From: a virus
Virus record (IMG/VR): IMGVR_UViG_3300028840_002020
Coordinates: 1 to 29,185 of that record
DNA: 29,185 bases
Reading direction: 5' to 3' (one strand)
A program made the translations under genes and the position numbers. Below are positions 21,967 through 28,783 of this stretch, piece by piece (positions within the stretch are counted from its first letter, which is position 1; each line of letters begins with the position of its first letter). The notes below the pieces were generated by a model. That model ran no database searches, was not told where the DNA came from, and was given only the letters and a program-made list of their open reading frames with translations.

Positions 21967-22157
21967 ACGACACGAACATGAACAACAGGCCGCGCAAATT
22001 GTTCAGCGAAGGCGAGCGCGTCGCCGTCGCGGTGATAGGCAAGGGCGCCAACGTCCGCAAGGTTCGCGCGATATCATGGAACGAGACCGCGGGGCGTTGG
22101 GAATACGACGTCGGGATGTTGTGCCCGTTGCCCGCCTCGCAACTCGGGAGACTGTAG
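21963..22157 (+). CDS. small beta-barrel-like protein
   Basis: ATGA overlap start; 64 residues. RVAVAVIGKGANVRKVRAIS then GRWEYDVGMLCPLPASQL suggests an SH3-like or OB-like five-strand fold of the size of Tudor/KOW-type small domains. No more specific assignment. Confidence 0.6.
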   Translation: MNDTNMNNRPRKLFSEGERVAVAVIGKGANVRKVRAISWNETAGRWEYDVGMLCPLPASQLGRL

Positions 22158-22158
22158 G

Positions 22159-22605
22159 ATGGAACTCAAGAGCGCGAGCGAGTGGAAGAAATACGTCGAC
22201 GCCAACAAGGGCGACGAATACGGGGAGGCGGTCTTGAAGTTCGCCGAGCGTTGGGCGAACGGGATCGAGAAGCGCATGAAGGGAGGGGAGACCCTCAAGG
22301 CGTGCGCGCGGTCCGTGTCGAAGGAAGCCAACAAGGGGATCGGGATCACTGGGTTCATGTACGGGCTCGGGGTGCTCATTCTCTCGAAGGTTTGGAAGTG
22401 GGGCGACGAGTTGAAGGCGTGGCATAACGAGCGGTACGGCAAGCCCGCGAAGGGCGGCGTCGCGAACCCCGCGGTCATGACCGTTGACACGAACAAGGAT
22501 CTCGCGAAGTCGGAACGGTTCGACGAAGAGCCCGATCTCATGTGGTCGGAGTTCGTCCCCGCGGCGTCGTTCTCGATAGCTGAGATCAGAAAGGCGGCGG
22601 TGTAG
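22159..22605 (+). CDS. unknown protein with amphipathic/hydrophobic centre
   Basis: The 148-residue product is basic and helical at the start (ELKSASEWKKYVDANKGDEYGEAVLKFAERWANGIEKRM), has a Gly-rich hydrophobic stretch (GIGITGFMYGLGVLILSKVWKWG) that could be a membrane or core helix, and an acidic end. I do not recognise it. It starts 1 base after the preceding stop. Confidence 0.7.
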   Translation: MELKSASEWKKYVDANKGDEYGEAVLKFAERWANGIEKRMKGGETLKACARSVSKEANKGIGITGFMYGLGVLILSKVWKWGDELKAWHNERYGKPAKGGVANPAVMTVDTNKDLAKSERFDEEPDLMWSEFVPAASFSIAEIRKAAV

Positions 22606-22606
22606 C

Positions 22607-22783
22607 ATGGCAGGAGGAGGCGGAGATTCGATCACGGCGGGAACCTTTCGCAAGTTCGACGGGCGCGCCTCGAAGGTGATCCAGGGAACGAGTGCTTGGA
22701 TTCTCGGTTTGCTCGGCGGGGGTTGGGTTCTCTTGAGCACCGACAAGGACGATCCCGATTTCAGGGCGGACCGCGTAGGATAA
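22607..22783 (+). CDS. small Gly-rich membrane protein
   Basis: The 58-residue ORF starts at ATG 22607 one base after the preceding stop. MAGGGGDS is followed by a basic stretch and one hydrophobic segment (AWILGLLGGGWVLLS), then an acidic end (TDKDDPDFRADRVG). The pattern suggests a single-span membrane protein. Its stop abuts the second CAATG repeat cluster. Confidence 0.6.
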   Translation: MAGGGGDSITAGTFRKFDGRASKVIQGTSAWILGLLGGGWVLLSTDKDDPDFRADRVG

Positions 22784-22835
22784 CAATGTTCCGATCAATG
22801 ATCGGATCAATGATAGGAACAATGTTCGAGCAATG
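22784..22835. repeat. phased CAATG repeats, iteron-like (cluster B)
   Basis: CAATG occurs at 22784, 22796, 22808, 22820 and 22831, spaced 12, 12, 12 and 11 bases. The first unit ACAATGTTCCGA matches cluster A at 6166 exactly. CCGATC (22791-22796) and GATCGG (22800-22805) form a near-palindrome. The run fills the gap before ATG 22833, whose start codon is inside the last repeat. Operator, second origin element or partition-type site are all possible. Confidence 0.7.
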
Positions 22836-23234
22836 AGCAACCTTTCGAAAAAGCTGAATAGACTCGCCGCTGTCAACGCGGAGGTTCGCGAGCGCGATCA
22901 GAATCGCGTGGGCTTTCTCGAAGACGGGATCGCGAGAATAGAGGAAGCGATTCGCAGGTTCGCCGAAGACGCGCCGCGGGCCCTCCCGCTCCCCGAGGGT
23001 GTCAACCCGTCATGGGATGAGCGAGGTGTTCCGTGGTGCGCGCAGACGTGCGAGTTCATAACGCGCGACGGGAAATGTACGCGCCCCGGCTACCCGGTCG
23101 ACCTCGGGGAACTCTGCGAGCCCGCGGTCGTAGTTCTCGCGGCGGAGTTCGCGAAGGCTCGCGCGGCGACACCGATTCGAATCCGCGTGAAGGCGAAGGC
23201 GACCGACGCGAAGACGGAGGGCGGCGATGAGTAG
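22833..23234 (+). CDS. unknown protein with four-cysteine cluster
   Basis: ATG 22833 lies in the last CAATG repeat; there is no good Shine-Dalgarno, because the repeats occupy that place. The 133-residue product has a helical start (KKLNRLAAVNAEVRERDQNR, RIEEAIRRFAEDAP) and WCAQTC, GKCTRPG and ELCEP, a CxxxC...C...C cluster that could hold zinc or iron-sulfur. The overlap with the repeats makes it a candidate for control by the repeat-binding protein. No family recognised. Confidence 0.65.
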   Translation: MSNLSKKLNRLAAVNAEVRERDQNRVGFLEDGIARIEEAIRRFAEDAPRALPLPEGVNPSWDERGVPWCAQTCEFITRDGKCTRPGYPVDLGELCEPAVVVLAAEFAKARAATPIRIRVKAKATDAKTEGGDE

Positions 23235-23490
23235 CGGCTCCGAATTTCGTTGTCGTTGCGGGTCGCTGGTCACGCCATCGGTGCGACGGGTCAAGGCGAA
23301 GGTTCTCCGCCCCGGCGACAAGGAACTCGCGACGGTCGTCTACTTCGACGCGAAGTGTCCAGGGTGCAAGCGACGGTTCGACGCGGCGGGCGTCGGCGAC
23401 GAGGACGCGGAAGCGGACTTTCGCCGCATGATCGCGAGCGAGCCTCGCGCGATCCGACCCGTAAGGGCGAGAGGGGGACGCAAGCGATGA
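23227..23490 (+). CDS. small zinc-ribbon protein
   Basis: The 87-residue basic protein has FRCRCGSLV near the start and FDAKCPGCKRRF, a CxC...CxxC ribbon of the nucleic-acid-binding type, and a basic end (RARGGRKR). ATG 23227 overlaps the gene before by 8 bases. It may bind DNA or RNA, or the phage polymerase. Confidence 0.7.
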   Translation: MSSGSEFRCRCGSLVTPSVRRVKAKVLRPGDKELATVVYFDAKCPGCKRRFDAAGVGDEDAEADFRRMIASEPRAIRPVRARGGRKR

Positions 23491-23795
23491 CCAAAGAGGA
23501 GCGCGCAAGGTGGAACAATGGGTTCGCGTTCATGCTGGCGTTCTGTTCGCTCGGCATTGTCGCGATCGCCTACTTCGCGATCGGCGGGATACCGGGCGCC
23601 GTGTTTGGCGGTGCCTACTGGTCGATCGGTGCGTTCATTTCGATGCTTGCCGTGGTCGGGTCGAAGCGCTCGGGGATCAACCTGCGCGAGCGTTACAACC
23701 CCGCGGGGCTCGCGAGTGTCGTCGCTCTTTGGCCTATCGCGGTTTTGATCTTGGTGGTCGGTTCGTTCTTCGACGGTGCGGAGGGTGAACGGTGA
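23487..23795 (+). CDS. three-span membrane protein
   Basis: ATG 23487 overlaps the preceding TGA; 102 residues. Hydrophobic segments: about 12-32 (FAFMLAFCSLGIVAIAYFAIG), 38-58 (VFGGAYWSIGAFISMLAVVG) and 74-94 (ASVVALWPIAVLILVVGSFF). The loop between the last two is basic. Three spans and about 100 residues resemble class I holins, but the sequence gives no specific support; a generic phage membrane protein is equally likely. Confidence 0.65.
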   Translation: MTKEERARWNNGFAFMLAFCSLGIVAIAYFAIGGIPGAVFGGAYWSIGAFISMLAVVGSKRSGINLRERYNPAGLASVVALWPIAVLILVVGSFFDGAEGER

Positions 23796-24046
23796 AGACG
23801 CACGAACTCAAGATCGCGCCCGAGTTCTTCGACGCCGTCGTTCGAGGCGACAAGACGTTCGAGGTGAGGCGAGACGATCGCGGGTTCAAGGTCGGCGATT
23901 TGTTGCACCTTCAAGAGCACGACCCCGATACGCACAAATGGACGGGGCGCGCGTGTATCCGTCGCGTGAGCTACATTCTCCCCGGTGGCGCCTATGGGAT
24001 CGACAAAGCGTTCGTTGTGCTGGCGCTCGCGGAGGTGTACCGATGA
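23792..24046 (+). CDS. DUF3850 protein (ASCH/PUA-like fold)
   Basis: GTG start overlaps the preceding stop; 84 residues. HELKIAPEFFDAVVRGDKTFEVRRDDRGFKVGDLLHLQEHD and VSYILPGGAYGIDKAFVVLAL match the DUF3850 pattern (HxLKxxPxxFxxVxxGxKTFExRxxDRxFxVGD) in full length. The fold is ASCH-like, usually an RNA- or nucleotide-binding module; function is unknown. This is a confident family call. Confidence 0.88.
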   Translation: MKTHELKIAPEFFDAVVRGDKTFEVRRDDRGFKVGDLLHLQEHDPDTHKWTGRACIRRVSYILPGGAYGIDKAFVVLALAEVYR

Positions 24047-24546
24047 GCGCAACGGTAACCCCGCTCCCCTGGCTACAGAACGACGCGCTCTTCCGGTCGG
24101 AGTGCGCGGAGGGTCACGCGTGGGAGCGGTGGATCGCTCAACTGTTCGCGCTTCACGGTCTCGACGTGGAGCTACCCGAGCAAGAGATCCGCGAGGACGT
24201 CGCCGATCGTGGTCGCTTCCGTGGCTCGAAGGATCTGGTCGTTGCGGGTCGAGTGATCGAGGTGAAGACCCGCAAGATGGCGCTTGCCAGCGCGTTCGAT
24301 CCGTTGTTCGTTTCCTCGGTCGACAAGTGGGCGGCGATCAATCCGAAGCCGTTCGCGATGGTGATAGTGTTCCGCGAGGACGTCCAGATCCGCGCGATCC
24401 CCGGCGCGCTGATATCGCGCTCGAAGATCGTCGACGTCCCCGACCGCGTGCGCGGCGAGAGTTGCCCGTCGCACGCCATCCCGAAAAGGGAACTCCGCAC
24501 GCTCGATCGTTTAATCCGAGCGTTGCGAACAGGTAAAGAAAGGTGA
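24043..24546 (+). CDS. PD-(D/E)XK nuclease-like protein
   Basis: ATGA overlap; 167 residues. A helix with acidic residues (ECAEGHAWERWIAQLFALHG) precedes GSKDLVVAGRVIEVKTRKM, in which Asp64, Glu73 and Lys75 give the D...ExK catalytic centre. The size and a helix-beta-beta core fit a small restriction-like fold nuclease. It may process phage or host DNA. The named subfamily is not clear to me. Confidence 0.65.
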   Translation: MSATVTPLPWLQNDALFRSECAEGHAWERWIAQLFALHGLDVELPEQEIREDVADRGRFRGSKDLVVAGRVIEVKTRKMALASAFDPLFVSSVDKWAAINPKPFAMVIVFREDVQIRAIPGALISRSKIVDVPDRVRGESCPSHAIPKRELRTLDRLIRALRTGKER

Positions 24547-24550
24547 AGCC

Positions 24551-24937
24551 ATGAAGACGAAGATTTCATTCCGAGGTCACTCCGACGATGTTGTCGTGGT
24601 CACTCGCACGGTGGACGGCGTCGAGCAACAAGACGAGGTGAGCGCCTACTCGAACGGCGAGATCAACGCGGAGGTTACGATCGTCGGTCCCGCGGAGAAG
24701 TGCCCGACGTGCGGCACGGTGGGCCCGGTGAAGCCGATCGCGAAAGTGATCGCGCTCTACCGTAACCCCGGCGTTTGGACGTTCGCGGTCGCGCAGGTCG
24801 AAGAGGACTCGAAGATCCCGTTCGAGGCGAAGCTCGTCTCGGTGCCGTCGAGCTACACGATGGATCTCTCGTTCGAGTTCGACGGTCCCCTCGGGGTCGA
24901 GGCTGGCGACGAGACCTTGTTCGAGGTGGAGTCATGA
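24551..24937 (+). CDS. unknown beta-rich protein with CxxC
   Basis: The 128-residue product is strand-rich (VVVVTRTVDGVEQQDEVSAY, AKVIALYRNPGVWTFAVAQV) with one CPTCG. Acidic C-terminus. No family recognised. It starts 4 bases after the nuclease gene and overlaps the next gene by 4. Confidence 0.7.
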   Translation: MKTKISFRGHSDDVVVVTRTVDGVEQQDEVSAYSNGEINAEVTIVGPAEKCPTCGTVGPVKPIAKVIALYRNPGVWTFAVAQVEEDSKIPFEAKLVSVPSSYTMDLSFEFDGPLGVEAGDETLFEVES

Positions 24938-25374
24938 GAGCCGCCGAGTTCTTGAAGGCGTTCAAGTTCTCGGTGGAGATCGGGGGGCGCTCGGTCGGCG
25001 TCGCGAGGATCTCCGACGTCGAGGTCATGTTCGGCCCTCACGGTCGAACCTACACGAAGCCGGTCACGATCGAGGCGGCGCCGAAGGCGGGAACGGAGGG
25101 GCTCGCCGGTGCGCTCTCCGCGCAACCGAAGAGCCGCCCGACGGTCAAGCTCGTCGAGTTGACGCGAGAGGGTCAGGCGGGACGCGTGATCGTTCTGGAT
25201 CGGTGCAAGGTGTCGAGGGTCCGCACGGCTCCGCACGACGCAATGGAGGATCGGGTCGTGCTCGACTCCGTGACGCTTCACCCGAGGCGCGTTCGGTATC
25301 ACCGGACATCGCTCGCGGTGATTCCGCGCCCCGTGAACAAGGTCGAGCCCTGGCCCGAGGGGGGTGAGTCATGA
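24934..25374 (+). CDS. unknown beta-rich protein, distant tail-tube-like pattern
   Basis: ATG 24934 overlaps the preceding TGA; 146 residues. FKFSVEIGGRSVGVARISDVEVMFGP at the start and KVSRVRTAPHDAMEDRVVLDSVTLHPRRVRY near the end loosely follow the pattern of phage tail-tube (gp19-type) proteins, whose length is similar. No other tail gene is nearby, so this is weak and the protein may be unrelated. It is basic overall and has no Cys pair. Confidence 0.65.
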   Translation: MRAAEFLKAFKFSVEIGGRSVGVARISDVEVMFGPHGRTYTKPVTIEAAPKAGTEGLAGALSAQPKSRPTVKLVELTREGQAGRVIVLDRCKVSRVRTAPHDAMEDRVVLDSVTLHPRRVRYHRTSLAVIPRPVNKVEPWPEGGES

Positions 25375-26990
25375 CGATTGATCGCCCGCTCGTCTATCTC
25401 GGATGTCCGTACAGCGATCCCGATCCCGCGGTGCGCGAGGCGCGCTTCCGCTCGGTGAATAGGGTCGCGGTCAATCTCATGCGGACCGGCGCGATCGTGT
25501 TCTCGCCGATCTCGCACTGTCACCCGCTCGCCGCGGCGCATGGTCTCCCGACCGACTTCGAGTTCTGGCGCGAGTTCGATCGCGCTTATCTCGCGTGCTC
25601 CTCTGAAATGGTAGTGTTGCGCGAGGCGGGATGGCGTGACTCGAAGGGGCTCATGGCCGAGCTTGCGATCGCCGACGAGTTCGATCTCCCGGTGCGCTAT
25701 GTCGATCCGATCGAACCGAGCGACGACGAGGTCGAGCCCGAGGAGAGCGACGAGGTGATCGCGCGCTTACGGGTCGCCCTCGACGAACTCGCGAAGCGGA
25801 ACGCGGAGATCGGCGAGGAGCTTTCGATCATCGCGGAGCGGCGGAGGGAAGCGGCTCGCGCGGTCGAGAAGTATCGCGACGAGGTCATGGATCTGAACGC
25901 GTTGCTCACCGAGAAGAACCTAATCATCGAGAACTCGGTTCCGCGGGACTTGTGGCGGCGGACCGCGGCGGAGGTGGACTTGCTCCGCGAGGTGTGCGCG
26001 ATCCCTCAAGGCGGGGTCGTTCGGAAGCGCGACGACGGTGAGATCGTATGGTCGACGGCGGACGCGAACGGGTTCTCCGACGGTGTCGTTCTCGGGCCCA
26101 CGGAAGCACAGAAAAGGATCGATCGGCTTTACGCGGAGAACAACGCGCTCCGCGACAGGGTCGACAGGCTCTCTTCCGAACTCGACGCGATGCGCTACGC
26201 CGACCCCGAGGGAAGCGGGGACAGCGTCGAGCGGCTCCGCGTACAGCTTGCCGGTTGTCTCGTTGCGGCGGAGGGGAACGCGACAGGGAAGAACGACGCC
26301 GAGCCCGGTTCATACGGTTACTCGGAGTCGTTCCGCGCGGTGCGCGAGTTGCGCGGCAACTACGATCGCGCGAAGGCGGAACTCGACGAGGCGCGCGCGC
26401 TCTTCGCCGACTACACCGACGCCCCGCTCGCGGACATGGTTCGAGATCTACTCGAAGAGAACGGCGAGCTTCACGACTCGCCCGACGAGCGGCTCGCCCC
26501 ATCCTCGAAGGCGAAACCCCCAACCGAAGCCGACGAAGAGCGCGACGCGCTCGAAACGACATTGAAGATGGCGACGGCGTCGCTAAACCCCGACGCGTTC
26601 GACGCGTTCGAGTATCTCGTCGATCTGCTTTCGCGCGAGCGAAACCTCGGGTTCAGTGGAGGGAAGGGAACGCCCGCGAATCTCTTCCGCGGTCTCCGCG
26701 CGATAGATGCGGAGCGGCGCCGCCAAGTCTTCGAGGAAGGGCGGACAGCGGAGCACGACGACGGACACACACACGCCGAGCTTGCGATCGCCGCGGCGGA
26801 GCTACTAACCGACGGAACCGACGCAAAGGTCGATCACCCCGAGGGGTTCGATCGGTGGGGGTTGGTAGAGAAGCACGGTTTCAAGGCGACGGGGGGGGCC
26901 CTCGGTCGAATGCGCGCGCTCGCGATCGCTGGCGCGCTCGTTGCGGCGGAGATCGATCGCGTGGACAGGGAGCGGAGGATCAGCACATGA
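25371..26990 (+). CDS. DUF1937 domain - coiled coil - C-terminal EHDD-type phage domain fusion
   Basis: The 539-residue product has three parts. Residues 1-115 match DUF1937 (YLGCPYSDPDPAVREARF, VFSPISHCHPLAAAHGLP, FWREFDRAYL, MVVLREAGWRDSKGLMAE), a nucleoside deoxyribosyltransferase-like fold. Residues about 125-410 are long coiled coils with Arg/Glu heptads, broken by Gly-rich linkers. Residues about 445-535 carry AERRRQVFEEGRTAEHDDGHTHAELAIAAAELL and end with ALAIAGALVAAEIDRVDR, a domain common in phage accessory proteins (ERxRQ...EHDDxH...ELAxAA). DUF1937 proteins are usually free-standing. It starts inside the preceding stop codon and its stop overlaps the next gene. Confidence 0.8.
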   Translation: MTIDRPLVYLGCPYSDPDPAVREARFRSVNRVAVNLMRTGAIVFSPISHCHPLAAAHGLPTDFEFWREFDRAYLACSSEMVVLREAGWRDSKGLMAELAIADEFDLPVRYVDPIEPSDDEVEPEESDEVIARLRVALDELAKRNAEIGEELSIIAERRREAARAVEKYRDEVMDLNALLTEKNLIIENSVPRDLWRRTAAEVDLLREVCAIPQGGVVRKRDDGEIVWSTADANGFSDGVVLGPTEAQKRIDRLYAENNALRDRVDRLSSELDAMRYADPEGSGDSVERLRVQLAGCLVAAEGNATGKNDAEPGSYGYSESFRAVRELRGNYDRAKAELDEARALFADYTDAPLADMVRDLLEENGELHDSPDERLAPSSKAKPPTEADEERDALETTLKMATASLNPDAFDAFEYLVDLLSRERNLGFSGGKGTPANLFRGLRAIDAERRRQVFEEGRTAEHDDGHTHAELAIAAAELLTDGTDAKVDHPEGFDRWGLVEKHGFKATGGALGRMRALAIAGALVAAEIDRVDRERRIST

Positions 26991-27253
26991 GAAAGCTCCT
27001 CGGATTCCTCGCGGTCTCTTTCGGCTTAGTCCCCGGCGTGGTCCAGAACAGGATCACGGGCGTTCGGTCCGCATTGATCAGAGTGAACCCGTTCCTCTTG
27101 CTCTTCGTCGACATGCAACGCGAAGCGCCCGAGCGAGACTTCCTCATGTTCTGGCCCACGTTCCCGATCTTCTATCGGCGCCTCGTTACGACGGGGGGAA
27201 GGTGGGCGGCGCTCAAGGCGATGTCGAGGATTGAGAAAGGGGGCGTCGCATGA
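26987..27253 (+). CDS. unknown small hydrophobic/basic protein
   Basis: ATGA overlap start; 88 residues. The N-terminus MRKLLGFLAVSFGLVPGV could be a signal or membrane helix, with further hydrophobic stretches (NPFLLLFVDM, FLMFWPTFPIFYRRL). Basic end. No family recognised. Confidence 0.65.
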   Translation: MRKLLGFLAVSFGLVPGVVQNRITGVRSALIRVNPFLLLFVDMQREAPERDFLMFWPTFPIFYRRLVTTGGRWAALKAMSRIEKGGVA

Positions 27254-27633
27254 GGGGTTTCATTCGAGAGATCTTTGCGGACGCCGCCTATCTTGGGAAG
27301 GTGTTCCTTGTGTTCGCGGTTGTCGCGCTCGCGCTCGCCGGTGTTCTCTTCGCTGGCGACACGCTGATCGACGTCAAGTACAGGGAGCCCCAACGCGAGG
27401 CGGTCCACAACGAGATCCGCGCGTTCCTTCGAAGCTACTACGGGGAGCCCGGTTATTACGAGGGGGCGAAGCTCGACGCCTACGTCGTCGCATGGATTCG
27501 CGTCTATTGCGGGTCGGAGTTCTGTTCGGAGGATTCGTTGATCCGTTACGGGTCGGAGGCGGAGTCGAGCGTTTACTTTCTCGCGAGGTTCTACCAGTGG
27601 CGCGCGGAGCGGGAAGGGGGAGCGGAGCGATGA
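27250..27633 (+). CDS. membrane-anchored protein
   Basis: ATGA overlap start; 127 residues. One N-terminal membrane segment (about 13-36, AYLGKVFLVFAVVALALAGVLFAG), then a soluble Tyr-rich part with helices (EAVHNEIRAFLRSYYGEPGYY) and two Cys (YCGSEFC) that could form a disulfide. N-in topology is likely. No function assigned. Confidence 0.65.
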   Translation: MRGFIREIFADAAYLGKVFLVFAVVALALAGVLFAGDTLIDVKYREPQREAVHNEIRAFLRSYYGEPGYYEGAKLDAYVVAWIRVYCGSEFCSEDSLIRYGSEAESSVYFLARFYQWRAEREGGAER

Positions 27634-27842
27634 CCGATATCCAACACTGGATCGGGCCCGACGAATCCGACCTCGACCCCGACGCCTTCGCGCCGGTGCT
27701 TCTCGTGCCGGTCCCCGGTGCGCGTTGGCCGTTCGGACCTCCCGAGGTTCACGAGGAATGTTGTCTCTTGCACTCGGGCGGGCTCTGTTGCGATTGCAAG
27801 GCGAGCGACGCGAGCGATCACGAGTGGGGGGTGAAGGCATGA
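27630..27842 (+). CDS. small Cys-rich protein
   Basis: ATG 27630 overlaps the preceding stop; 70 residues. The C-terminal third has ECCLLHSGGLCCDCKASDASDHEW, five Cys and two His suited to zinc. The front half is Pro-rich (VLLVPVPGARWPFGPP). Function unknown. Confidence 0.65.
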   Translation: MTDIQHWIGPDESDLDPDAFAPVLLVPVPGARWPFGPPEVHEECCLLHSGGLCCDCKASDASDHEWGVKA

Positions 27843-28054
27843 AGGCGCGCCCCTGTTTTAATTGCGGAGAGGCTCCGATCACCTCGAAGGGCGATCGCAC
27901 ATACCGCGTGAGGGTCGAGCACATGACGCCGACTTGCCCGTATGCGTTCACCGCCTATCACCACTCGGAGGATCTCGCGATCGCGAAGTGGAACGAATGG
28001 ATCGCGGAAAAGGAAAACGCTCGGATCGCCGAGGGAGCACGGAGGGCGGGATGA
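27839..28054 (+). CDS. Lar-like restriction-alleviation family protein (putative)
   Basis: ATG 27839 overlaps the preceding stop; 71 residues. RPCFNCGEAP near the start, a second Cys region (PTCPY), and a later AIAKWNEW follow the Lar-family layout PCPFCG...C...AxxxWNxR, although the second Cys pair is incomplete. Lar proteins relieve type I restriction in lambdoid phages; many homologues are only known as small zinc-ribbon proteins. Call is by pattern. Confidence 0.55.
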   Translation: MKARPCFNCGEAPITSKGDRTYRVRVEHMTPTCPYAFTAYHHSEDLAIAKWNEWIAEKENARIAEGARRAG

Positions 28055-28368
28055 ACGAAGACTCGAAGTTTGGCGTTCTCTTGTTCGCGCTCGTCGCGTC
28101 GCTCCTCGTCGCGTTCGGTGCGATCGCCGCAAACATTCTAACGGAGTCGCCGACACCGATCCCGATCGCGGCTCCCCCGTGTCAATGTGACTGCGCTTGT
28201 CCCCCGTGCGAGCCGTCGAGCTACAGCTTCGAGGCGCACGGAGGCGGCGCGATGGTCCAGATCGGAAGCGACCAGTGGGATCGGTGGTTCGAGGATTGGT
28301 TACAGCGGAGCCGCGGAGAGTGCGTCGAGTTCGAGGGCGCGCTTCACTGTTCAGGGGGCAAGCCATGA
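28051..28368 (+). CDS. membrane-anchored protein with CQCDCACPPC cluster
   Basis: ATG 28051 with GGAGGGCGGG directly upstream overlaps the Lar-like stop; 105 residues. One N-terminal membrane segment (about 7-29, FGVLLFALVASLLVAFGAIAANI), a Pro linker, then six Cys in thirteen residues (PCQCDCACPPCEP), then an aromatic soluble part with two more Cys (RGECVEFEGALHC). On the outer side of the membrane these could form disulfides; a metal cluster is the alternative. No family recognised. Confidence 0.65.
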   Translation: MNEDSKFGVLLFALVASLLVAFGAIAANILTESPTPIPIAAPPCQCDCACPPCEPSSYSFEAHGGGAMVQIGSDQWDRWFEDWLQRSRGECVEFEGALHCSGGKP

Positions 28369-28601
28369 GCCGCCCGCTTCGATTTACGGTCGTCGTTCTC
28401 GCGCTGGCGTTCCTTGTGGTCGTGTTCGTGGTCGCGTGGAATGAGATCGCCGACTCGGAGATGGTGGTGACGCGCTCCTTTTGGGGTCACATGGTCTTCG
28501 CGATAGGCGCGACCCTCACCGCCGCGGCGATCGTTTGGGCAGCGGTCGCCGCCCTGGTCGCCGCGATCCAGTGGGCGATCAACGGAGGGGGCAAGCGATG
28601 A
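28365..28601 (+). CDS. two-span membrane protein
   Basis: ATGA overlap start; 78 residues with two hydrophobic segments (about 7-25, FTVVVLALAFLVVVFVVAW, and 42-70, GHMVFAIGATLTAAAIVWAAVAALVAAIQW) and a basic end (GGGKR). The size and two spans resemble class II holins, but nothing specific supports it, and it is far from the amidase gene. Confidence 0.65.
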   Translation: MSRPLRFTVVVLALAFLVVVFVVAWNEIADSEMVVTRSFWGHMVFAIGATLTAAAIVWAAVAALVAAIQWAINGGGKR

Positions 28602-28783
28602 CCAAGCCGACCCGTAAGAGCTTCAACCCGTGCCTCGCCTGTCCGAAGGCTACCAGGGATCGCGAGTGCGAGCGTTGCCAGTTGACCCGATATCGCGAGG
28701 CGCTTGCAACACTGGCCCGCTCTCCGATAGGATCGGAAGCATTCGAGAGCGCACTCAAGATCGCGCGAAAGGTGAAACCATGA
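28598..28783 (+). CDS. small zinc-finger-like protein
   Basis: ATG 28598 overlaps the preceding stop; 61 residues. NPCLACPKATRDRECERCQ gives a CxxC...CxxC finger, followed by a helix (TRYREALATLARSPIGSEAFESALKIARK). It is basic. Probably binds nucleic acid. It contains one reverse copy of the dispersed TTRCGGGTCG motif (28608). Confidence 0.65.
   Translation: MTKPTRKSFNPCLACPKATRDRECERCQLTRYREALATLARSPIGSEAFESALKIARKVKP

Noticed and set aside
22003-22746. Open frame on the - strand (247 codons)
   Set aside because: Covers four coupled + strand genes in antisense; shadow composition, no motif.
28365-28601. Holin call for the two-span protein (and for the three-span protein at 23487)
   Set aside because: Span number and size fit holins, but so do several other membrane proteins in this window; none is adjacent to the amidase, so a holin name is not supported.
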